Of a stretch of DNA of 64,000 nucleotides, positions 24,738 through 36,454 are shown one piece after another. The DNA lies in the NCBI GenBank assembly GCA_951230915.1, contig OX579635.1, positions 992,001 through 1,056,000 of the forward strand, written 5' to 3'. The position numbers and the translations under genes are program-made. A model generated the notes under the pieces. That model was given only the letters and a program-made list of their open reading frames with translations. It did no database searches and had not been told where the DNA came from. This stretch comes from Antitrichia curtipendula. Its lineage: Eukaryota > Streptophyta > Bryopsida > Hypnales > Leucodontaceae. The number at the start of each line of letters is the position of its first letter. Within the stretch, counting starts at the first letter, position 1.

Positions 24738-27700
24738 GAATCTTGGTTTTCAGAAGGTGATACATGGTGTAGTTTAGTTTGTCTGGTCGCATTGACCATT
24801 GTACTAACACATAAAAGCTAAATGATTGTATAACTCACCATTAATCCTAACAATAAACAATTGATCTTGCAATTCTAATTTTCTTAGTTATGATAAAAAA
24901 AAACTACTAGACTACAATTCAATATGTGAATTTTGCTTCAATTGCAACCATGTTGTGCCTTATATAAGATTGATTGAGATTCAAGACAATTTGATGCATA
25001 AATACACACACATGGGATTGATTTCACATACACAATTCACAACATTAGCAATGAGAAATACGTCCACTTCAATTTTCTAATATAATAAGTCAACACACAA
25101 ATTTAGTAAATTGATAAAAGATACAAATTCATTTGACCCTAACAAACATAAATATAGTATTTAACAATTTGTCTTTTAAGAACCATGCAACTTATGCAAT
25201 TTAACACCAATTGCATCATTCTTCATGTAAAATTTAAAGACAACCATTCTATTAACTAATCTCAACAATGGACTTCTCATATGGGTCATTTGACATGCAA
25301 TTATCTTGATAATTAGGTATACAAATTTTTGAGTCTATGCACACCATAAGCTTGATAATTTGACTATAGCAATATAATGCAATTCATACAATTTTTTATA
25401 ATTTGACTATTGATTAAATGCCTTAAATACTTGTTTAATCATTGGACAAGCAAGCTTGATATTATACTATACAATTCTAAAATTTTATTTGGACAATTAG
25501 ACTCTCAAACATTTAACTTAAAATGATAACATTTAGTTTTTTTTCAATTAGGCAATGCACAAACCTATAGTCTTGATTGCAAATCTAGTTGTTCAAATAC
25601 TTGTAGACAATTGAACTTAGAATTCTACTCATATAAATGCATTCACTGCAATTAGAAAAAAAGATAATTTGATTGAAGGAAAACACTCATATAATTTGCT
25701 AATGAGTCATATACTTGACATGAACTAATGCTTAAGACTATTTCATTGTTACTAGATAGTAACCAACAATATTTGATATACAATAACACTATGCCTATTT
25801 GTCATTTCTTAATCTTGCCAAATTGACTCCATTCATATCCAATTTTAGATTTTTTATAGACTATTATGATATTTATGGCAATTTGACTCTTCAAAACTAA
25901 AAAGAAATGACTTGATCATTTTAAAACAAAACAAAAGACAAAAAGACAAATTGTTTTAAATTTTTCCATCTATAAAGTTCCTATCTACTTGATCATTATC
26001 AATAGTTTCAATATTATTTCATTTTATTTTATTTTATTTTATAGATAATTGATATGATTATAATAAAAAAATATTGTGTCAAGTTACAAAGATCACTCAA
26101 TTAAATTTAGAGCAAATAAAGATCTTAATTATACAATGAAAAACAAATAAATTCACTACTACCACCAAACTATATGATTGTTTGATAAGACATAGAAAAA
26201 TTTGTAAAAATTCTATGGAGCCGTAAAATAGAACACTTTGGTAGAACAATATGCATGAAATTAGGAGTTATACTAATATGATGGTTCACATAGTCATCTC
26301 TATCCAAAACTCATGATCAAAAGAAATGGAGGCTTGAAAATTCTTGCCACATGGAATGTTTCTAGCTAAAGTTTGAAATGCAGTTGAAGGCTAATGACAT
26401 CATGAGGGATTAGCGAAAAAATATAACTTTTTTTGTTCATAATTTTAGAAGGTAAAATTTATTGATATCTTTTATGCTTGAAAACCCCTCAAGTACGCAT
26501 CAAATGTAGCATTTTGATGTACAATCATTAATATTTGAAACAATTAGCATTAAAATATGGATTTTTTTTAGATTATTATTATTATTATATATGTATATAT
26601 ATTACATTAATGTAGCTTAAATAAGAATTTTGGAATTTTTAATCACATTATATCAAAGACTCTTTTATATACATTGAAAACAATAAAAAAACTACAGAAA
26701 GTCAATATAATTTTTTTTTTAAATGACATTTAAAAAAATGCTATTTATTGCTTTTGGTGTTCAATTGTATATACATTCAGGAAATAAAATAGTAATATAG
26801 TAACAATAAACATTAAAAAAATAATTAATGATTATTGTATAAATATTTGTTATCTTTATTGTTTATTGTGAAACTATCTTTTCTATTATCCATTATGATT
26901 TTAAAACTGGTTGAGTATAATAAATAAGGTTTTTAAATTCAATATTTTTGTTAAATATATTATAAAAATTTATTAAAATAATATCCATATTGATAATAAT
27001 ACATTGTAATAAATAAAAATTATGATTATGATTATAATACACATATAAAATATTAAAAGTGATATATTTATCTATTGATTGTATTATATTTATTCTATAA
27101 ATTAAATTTTATAATAATTTTATATATTATAAACAATTTTTATATAAGATACAAAAAAATGTAAACAAAAATTTAGTCATTTAAATTTAGATATCATTAA
27201 AAATTCCATCAAATAATTTATTTCACTAATTTTAAATATTAAAACAACTTAATATACCAAAAAAAATATTTCTACATGATTTAATATACAACACAAAAAT
27301 CTTGAAGCTTATTAATCATTGAGCATTAAAGTATTTGAAAAACATCAAATCTTTTGCAAAATTCAAAAATTAAATTAAACAAAGACACTTTAATTTTTAT
27401 AACAATTTATTTTTGAATTATAACTTATAATTGCTTAACTAGTATTTTCATTCAATCAACATCAAGTTCAATGGATAAATGATAGATTTTGTAATACTTG
27501 ACAATATATTTAATTATCAGCACATTAGATTTTTATTGATTGTCCAAGGTAGTACTTGTTTGAATAAAATTGAAGGTATAATATAAATATTGAATATTTT
27601 CTAAAACCTTATAGTAGTTATTATTTTTAATGCTTCAAATAAATAAAAACAAAAGGATCATTAACAACATCCTTGAATGCAATGGTAAAAGAGATGGAAT

Positions 27701-28260
27701 AAAAAGTACCAATCTTAGAGAAGGGATTTGAACCATTAGAGTGAGGATTAGATAATAATTGAATAAGATAGGAGATAGGAGTTCAAAGGTTAATTATTAT
27801 TTTGAAATTCAAAATCAATTATTTTAAAATTCAAAATCAATTATTTTATTTAAAATCAAGTCAACCATTGGAATAAATAAATAATTGAGGTGGAATAGTG
27901 TTTGAAGGAGCAAGAGAAGAGGGGAAAGAAAAGAAATAAGGAATAAGGATGGAAGGATAGTTAGAACTAGAAATTAGTTAGAATCTACAACACTTCTATA
28001 AAACCCAAAACTCTATAAAAAACAAAACAAGTGGTGGTGGAATTTCAAGAATTGAAGATGGTGGATGGGGAGTACTTTGAAGAGGTATTCTACAATGTCA
28101 TGGATGATGTGCAATCTAAGGTAGCATTACATGTTTTTCAGCCCCTCTGGAGGGCTACGATTTCCCTAGGGTTCCTAGAGTTTGAAGCTGTCTGGAACTG
28201 CGCTGCAGCAGCTGCGTGACATGGCACAGCGACTGCCACGTCATACAAAAAAATAAAAAA

Positions 28261-28314
<54 letters not shown>

Positions 28315-29490
28315 TATTTTTTTTTATTTTTTTATTTTATTTTTATTTTTATTTTTTATTTTTATTTTTTAAATTTGTTCATCTTGTTTTTCCATTTTAA
28401 GATTTTAAGATTTTTTTTTTTTTTTTTTGAAAGATTTTTTTTCTGACAGCGGCCGTTCTTTTGCTGCCGGGGGAACAGCGTCGGGAACAGGCCCGAAACG
28501 GCCCTCCAGACCCCCCCCAAAACATCTAATGGCTAATGAACCCCTCTTTTCCTTTTTAATTGACTTAATTAGCAAGTTTTAGAGAGGGCCGAGGCCTAGA
28601 AGCAAATTAGACCCTTAGGAAGGAGAATCAAGTTAAGTTTGATGTTATAATCTTAAAGTAGAGGTCTAGAGGTTTCCAAAACATAAAATACTTAAAATTT
28701 GGAGTAAATATGAAGAAGATATAGGCGGATGAAGTTTGATAATTAGATCGGATGAAAAACACCAAGGAGTAACCAAAAGGAACAAGACTAAGAAATTAGG
28801 AAGTAGATACAACTTAGAATTCAAAAGTGAAATTAGAAGGTAGTTTTGAATTTAAATCTTTTTCTAAGAAAATGTTAAATATTTTCGGAAATGACATGAG
28901 ATGCCCTAACACCTCAAGTAGCTAAATTTAGATTATAACTATCTCCTTTCCAAAACCACCGTGGCCTATTTAGCTTTTGAACTAGTTAAGATAGTATTTG
29001 CAATTTGGTTGTTTTCCTTTGTTTCTAGTGCAAAGTTGTGATTGTTTAGGAATTAGAAATGATGCATTGCTTGGAAGGTACAATGGACCAATGCTAGGCA
29101 CTCATAGATAAAATCAACCCTAAACCTCTAGAACTTGGATGTACTTGATTATTAATCAAAGATTTGTAAATAAGCGCTCACATCCTTTAAGAGCTTAATT
29201 AAATATGTTGTAGCCTTTGTTTTTTCTTTCATTAGATAGGAATTGCCGAAAGTTAGTCAATGAATCATTTGCCATAGTCACAAAAGCATTCTCAAAGATA
29301 TCATATAAATTTCATTAATCCTCATTTAATATTGTATTAGTGTGACAACCTAAAAGTGTCCAATAGATGGTAGAGAATCTTTCTATTAGACAATACAAAA
29401 ATATAGATGTTCATATATGAATTTTCAATAAGAATTTTGATCTTCAATAAGATTTTTTATTTTTATTATTATTATTTTTTAAATCAAATA
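24738..29490. other. AT-rich intergenic DNA with simple repeats; no gene recognised
   Basis: This is another very AT-rich stretch. Near 27,790-27,850 a short unit (TTTTGAAATTCAAAATCAATTA-like) is repeated in tandem. A (TA)n tract lies at about 28269-28312, followed by T-rich sequence to ~28435. A brief GC-rich patch follows at 28440-28515. The small open frame at 28031-28219 has no recognisable content. Confidence 0.45.
28260..28436. repeat. (TA)n microsatellite followed by T-rich low-complexity tract
   Basis: About 22 TA dinucleotides in a row are followed by TTTTTATTTT-type runs and a pure T run near 28410. It is a simple-sequence repeat with no further signal. Confidence 0.85.
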
Positions 29491-30354
29491 ATTCACATTG
29501 TAACAAAGAGGATGATTTCTATAGTGACTAGCTCGTCCTTCTAGCATTGGTGAACTAGCCCCCTCGCTCGTCCTGCCAAAGTCCATCCAAAGGTGCATAT
29601 AAATAAAAGCCCCCTATTTTGTGATGTGTAAAATCTATTTTCTACAACCCCCCTAGCTAATTGGGGCATTATGGAATACTATTTGCACAGGGAGATTCTG
29701 AGGGTATGTACCTTGACGAACGCTCTGAGTTTCTACTTTTTAGGGTTCTGTAACCTAGAAACTTTATGCTCAAAACCTACTACTGGACACGACCTTAGGT
29801 GGACCAGACCCGTTTGCACAATTGGTATTAGGACCAAATCCAAGACCGGAAGTGTCATGTATTTGGTCCAAATCCCTGAAGATTTGGTTAGGGGCAGTGA
29901 GGGGCAGTCGATGAAAAAGTTATTCGGAATCACTCATTGGGAACGCGGTTTGGGTAAAAAACGACGACCGGACACGGTGGATGATGTGGCCGTTATGGCA
30001 AGGCAACGAATGTTCGTTCGTTCGTTCGTAGATCAGTCGCCGAAACTTGTAGAAATCTCGTTCGTTCGAGACGTTCGTTTAGGGCTTAGGTCGTTCGTTC
30101 GAAACAATCATCGGCCGAGGCTAGCGGTCGAAATGTGGTTCATTTCAGACGTTCGTCGCCGTAGGTGGCTCCGGCATCGTCGGTAAAGGCATGTCGATTT
30201 AAGGTCAACCGGTCGAGCGGTTTATAATCGGCCGAGTGGTCAACTGGTTTAGGGTCGAGCGATTGAGCGTGGAGTTAGTTCGGCCATACTTTGAGAGCAC
30301 TTTTAGAATTTTCTGTAATCTGTGAAGTTAGTTCAGAGGTTTAGGGTGGGCTTG
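29491..30354. other. Unclassified GC-richer segment, possibly an old LTR or leader
   Basis: Composition shifts sharply from the AT-rich flank. A TATA-like TATAAATAAAAG lies at about 29599, and the sequence downstream is rich in TTCGTTCG words (30006-30100). An open frame (29671-30186, plus) has no recognisable domain and its C-terminal half is only the Arg/Val-rich translation of the TTCG repeats, so I do not call it a gene. A promoter-bearing LTR remnant is possible, but I found no ends or partner copy. Confidence 0.3.
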
Positions 30355-30565
30355 GCCGTAATCTCTGAAGTTCTTTTCTATGTTTAAGAATTGGTCCTAA
30401 TTCCTGAAGATACTTGATATGTTCAAGATTTGATCCTAATCCCTGGAGTTCTCGTATACGTTCAGGATTAGATACTAATCCCTGAAGTTCTTGTATATGT
30501 TCAGGATTTGATCCTAATCCCTGAAGTTCTTGTATATGTTTAAGAAGTGGTCCTAACCGGTGAAG
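30355..30565. repeat. Minisatellite, ~39-bp unit, about five copies
   Basis: The unit contains TAATCCCTGAAGTTCTTGTA followed by TATGTTCAGGATTTGATCC and is repeated with few changes across the interval. The two central copies are almost identical and the outer copies are more diverged. No coding function is apparent. Confidence 0.85.
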
Positions 30566-31514
30566 TTATTTCGCAGGGAGATTATCCCAAGTTCCCTTAG
30601 GAAAATCATCGCTATCAGGGACTGGACTGACGAGCGGTATAAGCGAATTTTTGTGTGGGGGAATCAATTCCCGTACAGGAATTCACGCTGCAACTTGCAA
30701 TTACGGTGAAAACACAGAAAGCTGCAGAATTCTATCAAACGAAAGATTTTTCTTTTGACTGATCGTAAATTGGAGCTAAGGCGACAGGTATCGCACAGCA
30801 AGATTACAACACAATTACTACACGATCACAACGGTGGAGACCTCCCATATTTCCAGGAAAACATTCATGGTGGAATTAAAATCGCGCCAAGAAATGATAG
30901 CAGAGATCAATTACCGTCAGAGGTCGGGTGACGACCAACAACGACCAACGGGAAAGAAAAAAAATGAGGGCATGACTGTTCACCCACCCTCCGGCAGTTC
31001 CAAAAAACGAGTCCACTACACAAATGCGATCATGTCCATCCTCAAACATGGACCATCACACCCTTCGCACATCCCTGATAGACCCCAACACGCTCCGAAA
31101 TGAAATCTACACTTGCAAGTTTGTTCTCTCATCCTAGCTCTACATCCCCCAAGCTCAAAGAAATTACACACGGAGATCTTTCCTAAAACCTTTACCCCTT
31201 CACAAACCTGCAACCCGGCTCAACAAATGGAAACAACCCTGTCGATCCACTTGCGCCGCTCCCATCAACATCCAACATGCAAACCGTCAAACTCCCAACA
31301 ACCACCACGAATAACGGTTCTCGAAGAAAAAATAACGGTTGTCTTAAGTAGTGGGGTAATACAAAAAATTGGAGATTGGGACACTGTACACTTTAATGCA
31401 CCCGAAAACGGGACGTTGCATTGATTCTGTACTTCAATCTCTGTGTTCAATATCTATATCCTCCTACAAACTGTATAGATTGTATAAACTATGCAAATCT
31501 CACTACTCAAGGCT
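30566..31514. other. Intergenic, moderately GC-rich; no gene assigned
   Basis: Open frames on the plus strand at 30834-31103 and 31113-31424 are low in conserved features and have no recognisable motif. Base composition resembles genic DNA more than the AT-rich spacer, so untranslated or decayed gene sequence is possible. Confidence 0.3.
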
Positions 31515-31524
31515 TCAACATGAC

Positions 31525-32257
31525 CTAAATAAAACTACATTTGCCCCAGCCTTCTTCCATCCATAGAGTCCTGCAATTCTGCAGACATGGATTGGTGAAA
31601 TCTCCCAATTGAACCGACCGACGGATGCAATTGGAATGTTCCCGGATTTCCAAGTCAGCTGCTTCCGAGGAGTTGCTTTGGCTTGCTTCATCTGCATTGA
31701 CGAATATGACATTTCCATTAGCATTCAACCGACGGAATGATGTATCCATTACCAAGAGCATGCCATGAACAGCTGAGTGATCGAGGTACATTTAGTTCAG
31801 TCACCCACCCTCATTCAGGTCACCATTCGAGCGGTCGATGTCCTTACCTCGACGGACGGTTTGGACCACAGACCCCTCCTGTGCACGAACCGCACGATCC
31901 ACGTACTGAATCAAGTGGGGCCTGTGGATCCAGCGACTGGGTCCACTCCGTTCGTTTGATCGATGCAAAGTATGAGAATACAAGAGAATTGGATAAGTAG
32001 TGGACGACCATGACAACAAACACGCTAAGAGGGGTTCCGTGAAGACGTACTACCTTTCGATAGATCAAGAAGGTTGCCTGCTGTCTCCCAACGATCATGT
32101 TGCTCTGCACCTCTTTCCAGTTCTTCATGAAATGCGCGTTCTTGTCATCGAAACGCACCCAATACTGTGACATGTTTCCAGCAAGTGAGGCCGATCTCTT
32201 CCACACAAACGAGATGTAGTGCTTTCCGTAGTAGCACCCCAGCTTATACTTGGACGC
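31525..32257 (-). CDS. Possible exons of an unknown minus-strand gene
   Basis: A phase-0 exon can be read from 32257 down to 32054, between an AG acceptor and a GTAGTA donor. It encodes 68 aa with aromatic-rich content (for example GCYYGKHYISFVWKR and NMSQYWVRFDDKNAHF). A second open stretch at about 31780-31525 has protein-like composition, but I could not find a splice that joins it in phase. I do not recognise the family. These may be 3' exons of the broken frame at 32778-33620 on the same strand, but that is inference from position only. Confidence 0.35.
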
Positions 32258-32777
32258 CTATGTGTCGTTCACACTGCAATTGCCGAACATCGACCTCATG
32301 TCTAGACTGCATCTAATTGCATTCACAGTTGAAACACCGAACACAAGACCCCAAAACACCGAACACAAGACGCCCTTAACCCTGAACCTAAAAAACCTCC
32401 TCCATTCCCGAACACTCAGACTCCGATCGTTCAATCCTTAGAATACATATGGGCTAGCTTCTTTACACAATTCTCCTTTTTAATACATGTGGCACTTTGC
32501 GCAGTTCAATAAAATTTGACAACTCTTGAAAATCACTTGCGAAATGGAAAGTTCGACAATTATCACGAGAAATTTTATAACTGAAGTTCACGGTCTTGTA
32601 GAAACGCAAAAGCAACCAAAACTTTATTGAAGTCAAAAAGCGGATACAAACACTGTCCCTGAGGCTAGGCACAGCTTGACTCTAACCAATTGAACACTCA
32701 GTTTGCCTCACCGGGATGCTCCAGCAAAGTCACTTCATTGTACTACACATGTCACTCTGTTGATGCTATAAGCTCAT

Positions 32778-33620
32778 CTATTGGCAACATCTATCTAGCA
32801 TCGCTGTTAAGTCCACAATTGGTGCGTCGTTGGAAGGCAACTGTATCGATTCCGCAGAGCGAACAGATTCCCGAACTACACGCATATCATTGTCCACCCA
32901 CCGAACAATGGTTCGACCTTGTGAAGATATGTCAACCTGCGTTGTCGAGTATATTGGCCTGCCAAACTGAAAATGGTTTTCATCTGTTGAAACTGGCACA
33001 ATAGCATTGGAAGATTCTCCATCTTGAACCCATGGCACACCCCTCCCCCCAATCCAGACAGATAGTGTCCGAAAGAAGTAATTTGTGGACAATGGACGAT
33101 CCGAAATTCGCAAAACTACCGAATTTGGGATTGGCATGCGGTCATAGTTTGGACGCCACCAAAACACCTGCAATTGTGGGGGGCTCAATGGCACATTGTT
33201 GGCATGAAAGATAACAAAAACATTGGAGGTGTCTGGCATCATGAAGGCTGGCTGAGATCCTACACCAAATGTATTATCACGACCAGTCATGATCTGAGGA
33301 GTCATTCTGTCTTTGATCCATGCTCCAGATTCTTGACAATATTTGTATAGACCAATGCAACGACCACGGTGTTGCCAGCCGATAGGTAATGTATGGCCCT
33401 CTGATGAAGTAGCAATAATGTGTGACACACAAAGTATCCACACACCACGCCGATTCTCATAGTCACTAAAGCACAACGCATCGCTTCACATATAAACTTC
33501 AACAATGTTATCAACGTCAAGCGTGACAAGGATGTCTCCACAAACTGGTGCAAAGGAGAACAAACGAGAATGTGTTGTGCCAAAACTTAGTGGCACAGTC
33601 TCTACCACGGCCTCTGCCAT
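32778..33620 (-). pseudogene. Unknown protein, 280-codon frame interrupted by one TGA
   Basis: From ATG at 33620 the frame stays open to a stop at 32778 except for one in-frame TGA at 33486-33488 (codon 45). Both sides read as ordinary soluble protein: before the stop FGTTHSRLFSFAPVCGD, after it SDYENRRGVWILCVSHIIA and the Trp/Pro-rich VFWWRPNYDRMP. The rest has no membrane segment, no Cys/His motif and no family I recognise. The codon could derive from CGA (Arg) by a single C-to-T change at a CpG. A real gene recently disabled fits better than chance, because 235 further codons are open. An unseen intron or a downstream start are the alternatives. Confidence 0.5.
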
Positions 33621-33709
33621 TGATGCAAAACTAATGCAAAAGCCACCCCAGTGATGACGATGAATGGAGAAAACCCTTCGAGGGTGGTACCTTTACTGAT
33701 TTTTATGTC

Positions 33710-33812
33710 CGAAGGCAGAACAAGCGCCCGAGGGCAGGAATAAACGCCTGAAGGCTGGAGCAAACAGCAGGAACAAACGACCGAGGGCAGGAACAGACGC
33801 CTGAGGGCAGGA
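33710..33812. repeat. GC-rich minisatellite, ~20-bp unit, about five copies
   Basis: The unit is close to CGCCTGAGGGCAGGAACAAA, repeated in tandem with substitutions and one longer variant copy. The overlapping minus-strand open frames here (Pro/Ser/Phe-rich) are only translations of the repeat. Confidence 0.75.
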
Positions 33813-34360
33813 AAGGCCAGGAGCAGAAACACCACGGAGGGCGGGAGAGAGGAGAAAAGCAAACCAGAGGCACCAAAGGCAGGAGTGCAACCAGAACAAG
33901 GAGAAGCAGACGGGAATGATGACGATGAATGGGGAACGATGCAAATGCTACAAACATCATGTATAGCAACTCGGGGGAAGCTGCATGTTGTGGCCGTCAC
34001 CAAAGATTGACATCCGTATTTCAGACTTTGTTCATGATTGTAGCATGTTGAATATTTTAACAATAATTTATATATTTTGAATTTGAGTACTTTTCGCCTG
34101 TCATCTTCAGTTCTTCATAAGCATGATGTTATTTTGCCGTGGATTGTACTAGGACGCATTATGGGGATTTGTAAACTACAAGGATCAAGTAGAAATCCGG
34201 CTAAGAACACAGTACTAATACATTGCAAGGTATATTATTGCATGCATGCAAAGAAAAAAGAGAATAAGCTTCACATAAAATCCAGGATATACACCTTTAA
34301 TAGGGATCACAAGCATCAATAGGGCTTAGAAAATCATGGCTTTTATAAAAATTATATCAA

Positions 34361-36052
34361 ATTAACCCCCAAATATTTTGGACTATGTTTTCATCAAAAT
34401 TGCTCCCAAAATTGCCATTTCTAGTGCCAGTATCAAATTTAAAAAAAAATATATTTTTGGACTCATGTAATCAAAGGATCTCGTAGTAAGCTTATTTGAG
34501 AGCATGTGGAAAATCTCAGAACTTTCCATCTCTTAAATTGCCAGATATTAGCATTTGGATGAATGCAAGAAACACCTGTACTATTTGTTGCGTTTTACTA
34601 CAATACTCATGACTTTTTTTGGAGTACTTTAAAATTAGAAAATTAATTTGAAAAAAATTTGAAAAATATGAACAATGTATACACCTCTAAGATGAAGGTT
34701 TTCACCAAAGGAAATTGATAGAAAAATTCTCTAAGTAGGAGAACTTAAAAAGCGTCAAACCTCAAGAAAATACATACCTTCATGTTTTAATTCGGAAAAA
34801 ATAGTAAAAATAAGTAAATACAAAAAATAAAAAGTGGCCATTTGCAACAATTCTATGGAGATGGTCATTCACCAGAAAAAACACCAAAATAATATTTTTT
34901 ATGGTTCAAAATTCAAGCAAAAAGAAGCTCTTTTTGTAGACTTCCACACCACATAAAAATAACTTTTTTCAAAATCCCTCATGTGGAGAGATGTAAGTCT
35001 ACTAGAAGACCATCTCGTCCAAATTTCATCTCAAAATCATTAAAAAAAGGTACTCCTTAGTACTAAAAACCTCCAAATTCTCATTGGTGACATTTAATCA
35101 CTAGTACTATTTTAGTATTAAAATATTTTTGAAAATTATAAAAAAATTATGTAAGGTGTATGATAGACATGAGTACCTTCTCTAGAAATCTTGTATCATT
35201 TCGAGCAAAAATGAAAAAGTTATGGCCAAAAAACAGATCAGCACTTAGCTTGTGACAAAAAATAGTACAAGTGTTTCTTGCATTCACCCATTTAAAGTGA
35301 TAAATTTTCATTTTTTGGCCCTGTAAAAATCCGGGTAACTGAACTTCAGAAGGTCACATTTATATGAAAAAAATTCCAAAATGGTTGTTCTTCTTTAAAT
35401 TCATTCTTCAAATAAAGTTGTCTACATGCTAGAAAAATTTCAAATCATTTGGAATTATAGAACATCTAGAAAAAAAATTGTAAGTAGAAAAGAGTACAAA
35501 ATAATTCAAAATACTAAATTGTTAAAAATTTATTTATGGAATTGAAAAATGCCAATCCCAATTGTTGTAATGTTGTAATAAAGAATCTCTAGCCAAGGTT
35601 TTTATTTATTTTTTAAATATTAAAAACTGAATTAAATAAAGGACTTCAAAGTTTATTTTGGAGTAAAAATTCAATAACAACTGGTAACCTTCCACAAATT
35701 AAAACAATTCATAACTTTTGAACCATTGATTAAAATGGAATGATTCCAAGCTTTCCAAGTATATATAAATTTGAAGAACCAATTTCAAATTTTAATTTTT
35801 ACAAAAAAAATATTTTTAAAGAAGTTTTTTTGGCCCAAGCTACCTGCCTGCCAACCATAGAGAATTACATATAATGCAATAACTTTTGAACCATGAAGTC
35901 AAATGCTATGAAAATTGTTGGGCCTTAAAGATACTCCTTGGGCACATATTCTGTTAAGATTTCAAAAGAATAAAATGAAAACTCCATTTATGGTGAGCTG
36001 CCCAAAATTTCTATGTTGCCATATAATGCAGTTTGGACGTTTAGGGATTAAA
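34361..36052 (+). mobile_element. R1 family element, copy B, with a nested insertion
   Basis: The left end ATTAACCCCCAAAT and right end TTTAGGGATTAAAA are degenerate forms of the R1 terminal repeat. The body aligns with copy C in the same orientation and with copy A reversed. Total length is 1,692 bp. Removing the nested 727-bp element at 34560-35286 leaves 965 bp, matching copies A (952 bp) and C (~936 bp). It carries no coding sequence. Its degenerate ends make it look older than copies A and C. Confidence 0.7.
34560..35286. mobile_element. Nested 727-bp inverted-repeat (MITE-like) element
   Basis: It begins with TGAATGCAAGAAACAC and ends with the perfect complement GTGTTTCTTGCATTCA. The homology continues inward (CTGTACTATTTGT against ACAAAAAATAGTACA). 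It interrupts R1 copy B at a point where copies A and C are continuous, which proves it is a later insertion. There is no open frame. The family is unknown. Confidence 0.75.
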
Positions 36053-36454
36053 AAGACCAAAAAGTTGAGTGAAGACCAAATTAAAAAAATGTTGTGTTGC
36101 ATTACTTGCATACATATTAAATGAACTTGCAAAAACTAACTTACCCACAATAAATACTGAAACTACACTAAAAACTTCTTTTGTATTTTTTTTCTTTCTT
36201 TTGAATTAAATTTTTCTTAAAGCAAATACTATAAAAAGATGTAAATTGATATAATGTTAAATAGAATAGCTATTAATATTTATTATCCAAGACAAATAAT
36301 AGGAAATGTATTTTATATTATCCAAATAAATTTAAATGGAACAAATGCACACTAGTAGCAACAATTTGATGGATTACTAATTGCACTAGATTTTACAACC
36401 AACCCAATCTAGGCATTTTGTAATTCAATCCTCTACCATGAAAGTGGATGCAAT

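Noticed and set aside
29671..30186. 171-codon plus-strand frame
   Set aside because: Its C-terminal half is the translation of TTCGTTCG repeats and the N-terminal half has no recognisable domain or start context.
32778..33620. TGA recoding (selenocysteine or an altered genetic code)
   Set aside because: ARC6 and the DUF1365 gene use TGA as their normal stop. Land plants lack the selenocysteine pathway, and simple C-to-T decay explains the codon.
33602..34063. Pro/Ser/Phe-rich minus-strand frames
   Set aside because: They translate the ~20-bp GC-rich minisatellite in different frames, so composition explains them.
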